Positions 48,819 to 57,499 of a stretch of 64,000 bases of DNA are shown one piece after another. The translations under genes were made by a program, and so were the position numbers. The stretch is from positions 372,001-436,000 of the forward strand of contig NZ_KB894094.1 in assembly GCF_000374305.1 (NCBI RefSeq), written 5' to 3'. Origin of the DNA: Actinomadura flavalba DSM 45200 (GTDB lineage Bacteria; Actinomycetota; Actinomycetes; Streptosporangiales; Streptosporangiaceae). The first letter of the stretch is position 1. Each line of letters opens with the position of its first letter. The notes beneath the pieces were generated by a model. The model ran no database searches, was not told where the DNA came from, and saw nothing but the letters and a program-made list of their open reading frames with translations.

Positions 48819-49928
48819 GTGACCACCACGATGCGGGCGGCCCTGCTCCGCGCGTACGGCGCGCCCCTCGACGTCACCGAGATCGAGATCGCCCCGCCCG
48901 AGGCGGGCGAGGTCCTGGTCCGCATCGCCGCCTCCGGCGTGTGCGGCTCCGACCTCAAGGGCATCGACGGCACCAGCCCCGTCGTCACCCACCTGCCCTG
49001 CGTCCTCGGCCACGAGAGCGCGGGCACCGTCGAGGCCACCGGGCCGGGCGTGACGTCCGTCAAACCCGGCGACCGGGTCGTCATCGCGATGAACGGGCCG
49101 TGCGGACGGTGCCGCAACTGCGTGCGCGGACGCGTCCACCTGTGCTCGGGCCGGTCCCGGATGACCACGATCATGGGCATGACGGCAGACGGGAGCACGC
49201 GGCTGTCGGCGGGCGGCGAGGCGGTCCGGCCCTACATCGGCATCGGGTCGTTCGCCGAGAAGGCCGTCGTCGCCGAGGCGATGTGCGTCAAGGTCGGCGC
49301 CGGCGACCCGCTCGACCTGCTCGCGCTCACCGCCTGCGCCGTCGTCACCGGCGTCGGCGCCGTCCTCAACGTCGCCCGCGTCGAGCCCGGGTCCAGCGTG
49401 CTCGTCGTCGGATGCGGCGGCGTCGGCCTCAACGTCGTGCAGGGCGCGCGGCTCGCCGGAGCGACGACGATCATCGCGGCGGACGTCGCCGCGTCCAAGC
49501 TGCGCCTCGCCGAGACGTTCGGCGCCACGCACACGCTGCTCTCCGACGACCTTCCCAAGCAGGTCGGCGCGATCGTGCGCGGCGGCGCCGACTACGCCTT
49601 CGACGTCACCGGCGTCCCGGCCGTCCTGCCCGCCGCGTTCGCCGCCACGCAGCCCGGCGGCACGACCGTCATGGTCGGCAGCCCCGCCGCCGGACGCGAC
49701 CTGGCGATCCCGCCGGGCGTCCTGTTCGGCTCCCGGCGGCTGATGGGCACCCAGGGCGGCGATGCGAACCCCGCCCGCGACCTGCCGCTGCTGGCCGACC
49801 TGCACCGCGCCGGACGGCTCGACCTGGCCGGGCTCGTCTCCGAGCGGCTGCCGCTGGACGACGTCAACGACGCGATCGCCCACGTGCGGTCGGGGGCGGT
49901 GGCGCGGTCGGTGATCGTTTTCGACTGA
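48819..49928 (+). CDS. Zinc-dependent alcohol dehydrogenase
   Basis: A 369-residue class III-type medium-chain dehydrogenase. The catalytic zinc ligands are C42 and H65-E66; the structural zinc lobe is C95, C98, C101 and C109. The NAD loop is VLVVGCGGVGLNVVQGARLAGA near 190. Followed by ADVAASKLRLAETFGA with the Asp that favours NAD. GTG 48819 follows GGAAGGCGGA; ATG 48831 is a close alternative. It is alone behind operator 8, so it is part of the regulon and likely oxidises an alcohol side chain or a formaldehyde-like product. Loop 115-140 is longer than usual. Confidence 0.9.
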   Translation: MTTTMRAALLRAYGAPLDVTEIEIAPPEAGEVLVRIAASGVCGSDLKGIDGTSPVVTHLPCVLGHESAGTVEATGPGVTSVKPGDRVVIAMNGPCGRCRNCVRGRVHLCSGRSRMTTIMGMTADGSTRLSAGGEAVRPYIGIGSFAEKAVVAEAMCVKVGAGDPLDLLALTACAVVTGVGAVLNVARVEPGSSVLVVGCGGVGLNVVQGARLAGATTIIAADVAASKLRLAETFGATHTLLSDDLPKQVGAIVRGGADYAFDVTGVPAVLPAAFAATQPGGTTVMVGSPAAGRDLAIPPGVLFGSRRLMGTQGGDANPARDLPLLADLHRAGRLDLAGLVSERLPLDDVNDAIAHVRSGAVARSVIVFD

Positions 49929-50001
49929 GACCGAACCGGCGGCGGGTTCCACGCGTCCCATTACCGATAACGTGGACACACCTCCCGGAAAGGACGTCGC
50001 T

Positions 50002-50574
50002 GTGAAGGACGACATCCCGCCGCCTCCCGACAGCGGCCCCCCGCCGGACTCCGGCTCCCAGCCCCCGCCGTACGGTTCGCCGTACGGCGGCACCCCCGGC
50101 GTCGGCAGCCCCTACGCCGGCCCCGAGGGCTACGGCCACGACCCCGGCGGCGCGTACGGCCACCCGCCCGGCGGCGGCTACGGCCCGCCCGGCGCGCAGG
50201 GGCCGCGCGCCCACGTCCAGGGCGACGACACCACGTGGGCGATGTTCGCCTACCTCGGCACCCTGCTCCTGGGCTTCCTCGCGCCGCTGATCATCTACTT
50301 CGTGAAGCGGAACGAGTCGCGCTTCGTGCGGTTCCACGCGGCGCAGGCGCTCAACTACCAGATCACGATCCTCATCCAGATGCTCGCGCCGCTCATCGTG
50401 CTGCTGCCGATCGCGATCGTGACCGATCTGTGGTGGCTGCTGGCCCCGGCCATCGTCATCTGGCTGTTCCACGCCTTCGCGCAGTGGGTGTTCCTCATCC
50501 TCGGCGCCGTGAAGTCCGGTAAGGGCGAGTACTACGAGTTCCCGAAGGTCTTCTCCTTCCGGATGATCCGCTAG
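50002..50574 (+). CDS. DUF4870 (Tic20-like) membrane protein
   Basis: A 190-residue membrane protein: a Pro/Gly/Tyr-rich N-terminus of about 80 residues, then four hydrophobic segments (MFAYLGTLLLGFLAPLIIYF, ILIQMLAPLIVLLPIAIVT, LLAPAIVIWLFHAFAQWVFLIL). KRNESRFVRFHAAQALNYQITI is the DUF4870 signature. GTG 50002 follows AAAGGA. Members of this family occur widely in Gram-positives with unknown role. Its stop shares a CTAG with the stop of the convergent LLM gene. Confidence 0.85.
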   Translation: MKDDIPPPPDSGPPPDSGSQPPPYGSPYGGTPGVGSPYAGPEGYGHDPGGAYGHPPGGGYGPPGAQGPRAHVQGDDTTWAMFAYLGTLLLGFLAPLIIYFVKRNESRFVRFHAAQALNYQITILIQMLAPLIVLLPIAIVTDLWWLLAPAIVIWLFHAFAQWVFLILGAVKSGKGEYYEFPKVFSFRMIR

Positions 50575-51398
50575 CCCCTGGGGGCGCGGGCGTAGTCGTC
50601 CAGCACCGGCAGGACCGCGTCCCGGTCACCGGCCGGGACGCGGAGCACGACCTCCTCGACGCCGAGATCGGCGTAGTACGCCAGCTTCGCCGGGTCCGGG
50701 AGCGTCCCGAACGGGATCACCGGCACCGGCGGACGCCCCCGCCGCGCGCACGCCCCGGCCAGCGCGGGCAGCGCGGCCCGCACGCCCGCCCCGCCGATCG
50801 GCAGCCAGCCGTCGCCGTACTCCGCGATGTGCTCGAACAGCGCCGGTCCGGCCGCGCCGCCGAGCAGGACCGGCACGCGCCCGGCGGGCTTGGGCCACGA
50901 CCACGACGGCGCCAGCCGCACGTACTCGCCCGCGTAGGACGCCCGCTCGTCCTCCCACAGCGCCCGCATCGCCAGCACGTGCTCGCGGGCCAGCGCCCGC
51001 CGCTTGCGCCACGGCACGCCGTGCGCCTCCCCCTCCTCGCGGTTCCAGCCGAAGCCGATGCCGTAGGCGAACCGGCCGCCGGACAGCCGGTCGAGCGTGG
51101 CGATCGCCTTCGCGGTGACGATCGGGTCGCGCTGGGCGACGAGGCTGACGCCGGTGCCGAGCGTGATGCGGCTCGTGACCGCTGCCGCCGCCGCCAGCGC
51201 GACCAGCGGATCGAGCGTGCGGGCGTACTCCTCCGGCAGCGTGGCGTCGCCGGTGGGCGGCGGGGTGACGCGCGCGACCGGGATGTGGGTGTGCTCGGGG
51301 AGGTAGAGCGAGGCGAAGCCGCGTTCCTCGGCGGCGACGGCCAGCTCGTGCGGGGCGATGACGCGGTCGGTGGCGAAGATCGTGAGTCCGAGGCGCAT
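50571..51398 (-). CDS. LLM-class F420-dependent oxidoreductase (TIGR03619-like)
   Basis: A 275-residue luciferase-like enzyme; ATG 51398. Blocks are LAVAAEERGFASLYLPEHTHIPV, SRITLGTGVSLVAQRDPIVTAKAIATLDRLSGGRFAYGIGFGWNREEGEAHG and WPKPAGRVPVLLGGAAGPALFEHIAEYGDGW. The GIGFGWNxEE motif marks the TIGR03619 F420 group. It is leftward from operator 9, shared with the rightward hydrolase-LLM-LLM operon, so the regulon contains two F420-type enzymes on opposite strands here. Confidence 0.9.
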   Translation of the reverse strand: MRLGLTIFATDRVIAPHELAVAAEERGFASLYLPEHTHIPVARVTPPPTGDATLPEEYARTLDPLVALAAAAAVTSRITLGTGVSLVAQRDPIVTAKAIATLDRLSGGRFAYGIGFGWNREEGEAHGVPWRKRRALAREHVLAMRALWEDERASYAGEYVRLAPSWSWPKPAGRVPVLLGGAAGPALFEHIAEYGDGWLPIGGAGVRAALPALAGACARRGRPPVPVIPFGTLPDPAKLAYYADLGVEEVVLRVPAGDRDAVLPVLDDYARAPRG

Positions 51399-51416
51399 GG
51401 CGGTCAGCGTAACCGA

Positions 51417-51432
51417 CCAAGCGATTGCTAGG
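51417..51432. promoter_or_regulatory. Operator palindrome 9 (regulon motif)
   Basis: CCAAGC-GATT-GCTAGG, in the 92-base gap between the leftward LLM gene and the rightward alpha/beta hydrolase gene. It should repress both. Confidence 0.78.
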
Positions 51433-51490
51433 GATTGTGGCTTTGATGTAGCGTGCGCTTGTTCGGTCCACCGGTCGCAGGGGGTGCCGC

Positions 51491-52327
51491 ATGCCGTTCA
51501 CCGACGTCGCCTCACCGCACGGCGACGTGCGCCTGTTCCACACCGACGACGCCCCCGCCCGCCCCGCCGGACCGCCCGTCCTGCTCGTGCACGGCTACGG
51601 CGCCGACTCCGACGACTGGATCTTCCAGCTCCCCGGGCTCACCGAACGCCGCCGCGTCCTCGCCCCCGACCTGCGCGGGCACGGGCACTCGTCCGCGCCG
51701 CCGTCCGGCTACGCGCCGCGCGACCTGGCCGCCGACCTCGCCGGGCTGCTCGACGCACTCGGCGTCCCCGCCGTCGACGCCGTCGGGCACTCGCTCGGCG
51801 CGCTCGTCGTTAGCGCCCTCGCCGTCGAGCACCCCGGACGCGTCCGGTCGCTGGTCTGCGTCGACCCCGGCTACGGGCAGCCCGACGCCGTCGCCGCCGC
51901 GTTCCCGCCCATGTACGCGGCGCTGCGCGGCCCCGACCCGTACGCGACCGCCCTCGCCAACGACGCCTGGTGCTACACGCCCGCGTCCCCGCCGTGGCTG
52001 CGCGGCTGGCACGCCCGCAAGATCCTCGCCACCGCGCCGCAGGCGCTCGCCCAGGCGTTCCCCGCCCTCTACGACGGGCCCGACCAGTTCGGCCTGCGCG
52101 CCGCCGCCGAGACGTACCTCGCGCGGCGCGCCTGCCCCGTCCTGTCCTGCTGGTCGGCCGCCCAGGCCGGCTCCGCCGACTGGGAACGCGGCGTGTTCAC
52201 GCACCCGGCGTCCCGCGCGCAGGTGTGGCCGGGCTCGGGGCACCGCCTGCACGCCGAACGTCCCGCCGAGTTCCTGCTGACCCTCACGACCTGGCTCGAC
52301 GCACGCGACAAGGAGACGTCCCCGTGA
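51491..52327 (+). CDS. Alpha/beta hydrolase
   Basis: A 278-residue alpha/beta hydrolase with oxyanion HGYG at 34-37, nucleophile S101 in GHSLG and the histidine in GSGHRLHAERP near 255. ATG 51491 follows CAGGGGG. The family includes meta-cleavage-product hydrolases such as HsaD, but the sequence before the nucleophile (LRGHGHSSAPPSGYAPRDLAADLAGLLDAL) is that of generic esterases. It is the first gene of an operon with two LLM genes, so it may hydrolyse an ester or lactone made by the monooxygenase. Stop overlaps the next start. Confidence 0.88.
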   Translation: MPFTDVASPHGDVRLFHTDDAPARPAGPPVLLVHGYGADSDDWIFQLPGLTERRRVLAPDLRGHGHSSAPPSGYAPRDLAADLAGLLDALGVPAVDAVGHSLGALVVSALAVEHPGRVRSLVCVDPGYGQPDAVAAAFPPMYAALRGPDPYATALANDAWCYTPASPPWLRGWHARKILATAPQALAQAFPALYDGPDQFGLRAAAETYLARRACPVLSCWSAAQAGSADWERGVFTHPASRAQVWPGSGHRLHAERPAEFLLTLTTWLDARDKETSP

Positions 52328-53574
52328 AGTTCTCGATCTTCCTCAACCCGCAGATCCCCGGGTCGGGCTGGTCCGCCGAGGAGAACGCCAAGGCCCGGCG
52401 GCCGATCGGCCGTGACGTCGAGTCGTACCAGAAGCTCCTGCACGAGGTCCGCGAGATCGCCGTGCACGCCGACCGGATCGGCTTCGACGCCCTGATGATG
52501 ACCGAGCACCACTTCCACTCGGAGGGGTTCGAGTTCTCGGTCAACCCGCTGATGTTCCTCACCGACCTCGCCGCCCGCACCGAACGCATCCTGCTCGCCC
52601 CGCTCGGGCTCGTCCTGCCCGCCTGGGACCCGATCCGGGCCGCCGAGGACGTCGCGCTGCTCGACCACTTCAGCAAGGGACGGCTGCGGCTCGGCGTCGC
52701 GCGCGGCTACCAGGCGCGGTGGGCGAACGTCCTCGGGCAGCGCTGGGACGCGGCGGCGGCCCGGTCGGACGGCTCGTCGTCGGACAACCGCAACTTCGAC
52801 GTGTTCGGCGAAATCCTGAAGATCATGAAGATGGCGTGGGAGAACGACACGCTCCGCTACGAGAGCGACGTGCTGGACTACTCCGTCCCCGCGCCCTTCT
52901 CCGGCATCGAGGGCTGGCCCGCGCAGGAGTGGACCAAGACGTTCGGCGCCCCCGGCGAGATCGACGACGACGGCGTCATCCGGTCCGTCTCGGTCTGCCC
53001 CAAGCCGTACCAGAACCCGCACCCCGAGCTGTGGCAGCCGTTCACCGTCTCGGACCGGTCGGTCGTCCGCGCGGCGCAGGAGGGCATCCTGCCGTGGATG
53101 TTCACCCCGAACCCCGACGACCACGCCGCCAAGGCCAAGCTCTACCAGGAGGAGTGCGCGCGTCAGGGCAAGGACTACAAGCTCGGCGAGCACACCGGCA
53201 TCCTCAAGATCGTCGGCATGGCGGACACGCGTGAGGAGGCCATCGCCACCTACGGCACGGGCATGCAGAAGGACTTCGCGTCGTTCTTCGGCCCGTTCGG
53301 CTACCTGGAGGTGCTCCGCAAGAAGGAGGACGACCGGCATCAGCCGATCTCGCCGGAGAAGGGCGACTTCAAGCGCATGAACGAGGTCGAGATGGCGCTG
53401 CTCGGCACCCCCGACGACGTCAAGCGCGGCATCCAGCGCATGCTCGACCGCATGCCCGACCTGGAGTGGTTCGGGCTGTTCATGCAGGGCCAGCAGGGTG
53501 TCCTGCCGCTCGACACGGTCAAGCGCAATCTGGAGATGTTCGCCACCAAGGTCATCCCCGAGTTCCAGGACTGA
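52324..53574 (+). CDS. LLM-class flavin-dependent monooxygenase, long form
   Basis: A 416-residue luciferase-like enzyme; GTG 52324 overlaps the upstream stop. Blocks: FSIFLNPQIPGSGWSAEEN, IGFDALMMTEHHFHSEGFEFSVNPLMFLTDLAARTERILLAPLGLVLPAWDPIRAAEDVALLDHFSKGRLRLGVARGYQARWANVLGQRW. The EHHF motif marks a flavin monooxygenase. It has an insertion near 145-215 (FDVFGEILKIMKMAWENDTLRYESDVLDYS) and a long C-terminus. It resembles the limonene- and camphor-type ketone monooxygenases. Part of the operator 9 operon. Confidence 0.9.
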   Translation: MKFSIFLNPQIPGSGWSAEENAKARRPIGRDVESYQKLLHEVREIAVHADRIGFDALMMTEHHFHSEGFEFSVNPLMFLTDLAARTERILLAPLGLVLPAWDPIRAAEDVALLDHFSKGRLRLGVARGYQARWANVLGQRWDAAAARSDGSSSDNRNFDVFGEILKIMKMAWENDTLRYESDVLDYSVPAPFSGIEGWPAQEWTKTFGAPGEIDDDGVIRSVSVCPKPYQNPHPELWQPFTVSDRSVVRAAQEGILPWMFTPNPDDHAAKAKLYQEECARQGKDYKLGEHTGILKIVGMADTREEAIATYGTGMQKDFASFFGPFGYLEVLRKKEDDRHQPISPEKGDFKRMNEVEMALLGTPDDVKRGIQRMLDRMPDLEWFGLFMQGQQGVLPLDTVKRNLEMFATKVIPEFQD

Positions 53575-53582
53575 GGCCGCCG

Positions 53583-54467
53583 ATGCGTTTCTGGCTGGGC
53601 GCCGCGTTCGTCGACACCGCCGAGTTCGTCCCGCTGGCCCGGGCGGCCGACGCCCTCGGCTACGACACCGTCGCCGTCTCGGACCACATCTTCTACGCCG
53701 ACTACGCTGCGGAGTACCCGTACTCCGAGACCGGGGCTCCGCCGTACCGTCCCGACACGCACTGGCCCGATCCGTGGGTCACGATCGGCGCGATGGCGGC
53801 GGCGACGACCCGCGTCCGCTTCGCGACGAACGTCTACATCGCCCCGGCGCGGGACCTCTTCACGGTGGCGAAGGCCGTCTCGACGGCGGCGGCCCTGTCG
53901 GGCGACCGCGTGACGCTCGGCACGGGCGTCGGCTGGTGCAAGGACGAGTTCCTCCAGACCGGCCAGGACTTCCACACGAGGGGCCGCCGCCTGGACGAGA
54001 TGATCCCCGCCCTCCGCACCCTCTGGCAGGGCGGCACGGTCGAACACCACGGCGACCACTACGACTTCGGCCCCCTGAGCATCGCCCCGACCCCGGCAGA
54101 GCCGATCCCCGTCTACATCGGCGGCGACAGCGACGCCGCCCTGACCCGCGCCGCCCGCCTGGCCGACGGCTGGATCGGCAACCGCGTCTACACCGAGGAC
54201 CAGCTCACCGACCTCCTGTCCCGCCTGAAGGGCCTCCTCCGGCAGAACGGCCGCACCCTGGCCGACCTGGACATCGTCGCCCCCATCGCCGCCCTCCCCA
54301 CCCCCGACCTCTACCGCAGATGGCACGGCCAAGGCGTCGACGCCACCCTGGCCGCCCCGTGGTGGCTCGCCACCCCCGCTGAGAAAGAGCGACACGGCCG
54401 CCGCTCCCCCGCCCTGCGCCTCGCCACGATGGAACGCTTCGCCGAAGAGGTCATCACCAAGATGTGA
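53583..54467 (+). CDS. LLM-class F420-dependent oxidoreductase
   Basis: A 294-residue luciferase-like enzyme; ATG 53583. Blocks: LARAADALGYDTVAVSDHIFYADYAAEYPYSETG, TRVRFATNVYIAPARDLFTVAKAVSTAAALSGDRVTLGTGVGWCKDEF and PTPAEPIPVYIGGDSDAALTRAARLADGWIG. The SDHIFY block and GTGVGWCKDE motif are typical of F420-dependent TIGR03619-like proteins. It is the third gene of the operon behind operator 9. It overlaps the end of the convergent propeller-protein gene by 14 bases. Probably acts on the same substrate series as its neighbours. Confidence 0.9.
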   Translation: MRFWLGAAFVDTAEFVPLARAADALGYDTVAVSDHIFYADYAAEYPYSETGAPPYRPDTHWPDPWVTIGAMAAATTRVRFATNVYIAPARDLFTVAKAVSTAAALSGDRVTLGTGVGWCKDEFLQTGQDFHTRGRRLDEMIPALRTLWQGGTVEHHGDHYDFGPLSIAPTPAEPIPVYIGGDSDAALTRAARLADGWIGNRVYTEDQLTDLLSRLKGLLRQNGRTLADLDIVAPIAALPTPDLYRRWHGQGVDATLAAPWWLATPAEKERHGRRSPALRLATMERFAEEVITKM

Positions 54468-55503
54468 GCGCGAGGCTGCGGAAGACACCCCTCGCCCGGC
54501 CGATGGTGCCGGTGGCGAAGAGGGGGCCGCCCGGGGTGGTGGAGAGGGAGGTGAGTTCGCCGCCGGTGGGGATTCGGGTCCAGTGGCCGGTGGCGGTGCG
54601 GTGGGCCAGGGCGGAGGCGTCGCCGTTGGGGTCGGTGGAGCCGAGGAACCAGTGGCCGCCGCTGCCGTCGGGGAGGGGTGCGGCGTCGCGGGTCATGCGG
54701 CCCGCCGTGGCGGAGGTGTTCTCACTGCGCCAGCCGGACCCCGTGCCATGAAGGAGGAACGATGACGCCCCGATCTCGCCGGTGATCCAGACGCCGGACG
54801 CGTCGGCGGTGATGGCGCCGAGCCCGGCGTGCAGGGGGCCGGGCGGGGCCTCGCCGGAGGCGGGCGGTGCCTTCGGGAGCACCCCGGACAGGTCGGTCCG
54901 GGTCCACGTTCCGCCGTCGAAGTGGTGGACCCACGGGTGGACGTCGTCGAGGGCCCAGATGTCGGACGACGAGCGGGCGCTGACGCGGAAGGCGGTGAAG
55001 GGGACGGGGCGTTCGGACCAGGTCCTGCCGTCGTAGTGCCAGGCCCTCCGGGCACCGAAGATCCATACGTCGTCGGCGGCGATCACGGCGAGGCCGCCCG
55101 CCGTGGCGGGCTGCTCGCGCATGACCGTCCAGGCGCGTCCGTCCCAGCGCAGGACGGACGCGCCGGTCAGCGCCCAGACGTTCGACGGGCCGGACGCGGC
55201 GACCGCCCCGATATGGCCCCGTCCGACCGGCAGGTCGCGCTCCGTCCAGCGACCGCCCGTCCAGTGGAAGGCCGTGGGCCGGTGCGGGCCGTCCGCCATC
55301 GGCAGCCAGGCGCCCACGCCAACGGTTTTCCATCCGAACGCCCACGCCTCGCGCTCCCCCGTGGCGACGACCCGACCGTAGGCGACCGATTTCTCGTCCG
55401 CGACGAGTTCCCAGCGGTCGTTCCCATGGGCCCGGGGCGCCGCCCACCAGAGGCAGAGCGCGAGGGTGAGCGCGGTGGCCGCGGCGGCCGATCTCAGAAG
55501 CAT
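54454..55503 (-). CDS. Secreted beta-propeller-like protein
   Basis: A 349-residue protein with a signal peptide (LRSAAAATALTLALCLWWAAPRAHG, about 1-26) and six or more repeats of the form NVWALxGxxVLRWDGRAWTVM, as in VWIFGARRAWHYDGRTWSE, IWALDDVHPWVHHFDGGTWTR and HWFLGS. They resemble secreted actinomycete beta-propeller proteins. No enzymatic motif is visible. ATG 55503 sits just before the divergent gene-poor gap to 55551. It may be a surface adhesin or carbohydrate-binding protein. It overlaps the convergent LLM gene end. Confidence 0.75.
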   Translation of the reverse strand: MLLRSAAAATALTLALCLWWAAPRAHGNDRWELVADEKSVAYGRVVATGEREAWAFGWKTVGVGAWLPMADGPHRPTAFHWTGGRWTERDLPVGRGHIGAVAASGPSNVWALTGASVLRWDGRAWTVMREQPATAGGLAVIAADDVWIFGARRAWHYDGRTWSERPVPFTAFRVSARSSSDIWALDDVHPWVHHFDGGTWTRTDLSGVLPKAPPASGEAPPGPLHAGLGAITADASGVWITGEIGASSFLLHGTGSGWRSENTSATAGRMTRDAAPLPDGSGGHWFLGSTDPNGDASALAHRTATGHWTRIPTGGELTSLSTTPGGPLFATGTIGRARGVFRSLALTSW

Positions 55504-55550
55504 GATCGCAATCTAGGAAGGCGGCCCGGCCGCCGCATGAGTACGCGTAC

Positions 55551-56231
<681 letters not shown>

Positions 56232-57056
56232 GTGCTGTCAGAGGTGAAGGCGATCAGGTATGTGACGCCGTTGCGCGAGGGCGGGTCGTTGCCCGGGATC
56301 GTCGAGGGCGACGATCTCGGCACGTACGTCATGAAGTTCCACGGGGCCGGGCAGGGGCGCAAGGCGCTCGTGGCCGAGGTGATCGCCGGGGAGCTGGCAC
56401 GGCGGCTCGGCCTGCGCACGCCCGAACTGGTCGTCATGGACCTCGACCCCCTGATCGGACGGCACGAACCCGACCCCGACGTCCAGGACCTCCTCAAGGC
56501 CAGCACCGGCACCAACCTCGGCGTCGACTACCTGCCGGGTTCGTTCGGGTTCGACCCGCTCGGGTGGGAGGCCGACGCCGCGTTCGCGTCGCGGGTGCTG
56601 TGGTTCGACGCGTTCATCGGCAACGTCGACCGGTCGTGGCGCAACCCGAACATGCTCGTCTGGCACGGCGACGTCTGGCTCATCGACCACGGCGCCAGCC
56701 TCATCTTCCACCACGCGTGGGCCAACGCCGCCCGGCTGTTCAGCGGCCCCTACGACGTGGACGACCACGTCCTCACCCCGTACGCCACCGAGCTGCCCGC
56801 CGCCGAGGCCGAGTTCGCCCCGAAGATCACCGAGGCGGCGCTGCGCGAGGTCGTCGCACTGGTCCCCGACGCCTGGCTGGAAGGCGAGCCCGGCTTCGCC
56901 GATCCCGACGCCGTCCGCGCCGCCTACGTCGACATCCTCCTCACCCGCGCGGGCAAGCCCCGTACCTGGCTCCCCGCCCTCGACGTCCGCGCCCGCCCCG
57001 ACACCGCCTCCCGCCGCGGCGAGAACCGCCCCGACTGGCTCGGAGGCCCCACATGA
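56232..57056 (+). CDS. HipA-like kinase-fold protein
   Basis: A 274-residue single-domain HipA-like protein, shorter than HipA (about 440). It lacks the N-terminal HipA domain. Kinase landmarks: YVMKFHGAGQGRKALVAEVIAGELARRLGL with the ATP lysine near 38, FDAFIGNVDRSWRNPNMLVW near 130-150 (the catalytic loop; DR replaces DGH), WLIDHGASLIF with the metal aspartate near 153. In other bacteria these pair with DUF3037 proteins, as here. It may be a nucleotide-dependent toxin or regulator. GTG 56232 abuts the cyclase start. Confidence 0.85.
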   Translation: MLSEVKAIRYVTPLREGGSLPGIVEGDDLGTYVMKFHGAGQGRKALVAEVIAGELARRLGLRTPELVVMDLDPLIGRHEPDPDVQDLLKASTGTNLGVDYLPGSFGFDPLGWEADAAFASRVLWFDAFIGNVDRSWRNPNMLVWHGDVWLIDHGASLIFHHAWANAARLFSGPYDVDDHVLTPYATELPAAEAEFAPKITEAALREVVALVPDAWLEGEPGFADPDAVRAAYVDILLTRAGKPRTWLPALDVRARPDTASRRGENRPDWLGGPT

Positions 57057-57090
57057 CCCACCGCCCCGTCCTCGGGTCCGGAGGTCGCGC

Positions 57091-57498
57091 GTGAGCGCCC
57101 GGGCCATCACCTCGACCGTGTTCGAGTACGCCGCGCTGCGGGTCGTGCCGAGTCTTGAGCGGGGTGAGTGCATGAACGTCGGGGTCGTCGTCTACTGCCG
57201 TGCCCTCGACTACCTCGGGTGCCGCACCCATCTGGACGAAGCCCGCCTGCACGCCCTCGACCCGGCGCTCGACCTCGGCGGCGTGCGGTCCGCGCTCGGG
57301 GGCGTCCGGGCCCTGTGCGCCGGGGGCGACGCCGCCGGACCGGCCGCCGCCGAGGCGCCGGGCGCGCGGTTCCGCTGGCTGACGGCGCCGCGCAGCACCA
57401 TCGTGCAGCCCGGTGTCGTGCACGCCGGGCTCACCACCGACCCGGCCGCCGAACTCGATCGGTTGCTGGCGCTGCTCGTCCCCGGCGGACGGGGGTGA
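57091..57498 (+). CDS. DUF3037 protein, partner of HipA-like gene
   Basis: A 135-residue DUF3037 protein: FEYAALRVVPSLERGECMNVGVVVYCRALDYLGCRTHLDEARLHALDP then the end typical of the family. GTG 57091 is 35 bases after the HipA-like stop. HipA-like/DUF3037 pairs are widespread and probably act together, perhaps as a non-classical toxin-antitoxin or regulatory unit. This pair is intact. The C-terminus is one base from the end of the convergent XRE gene. Confidence 0.84.
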   Translation: MSARAITSTVFEYAALRVVPSLERGECMNVGVVVYCRALDYLGCRTHLDEARLHALDPALDLGGVRSALGGVRALCAGGDAAGPAAAEAPGARFRWLTAPRSTIVQPGVVHAGLTTDPAAELDRLLALLVPGGRG

Positions 57499-57499
57499 G

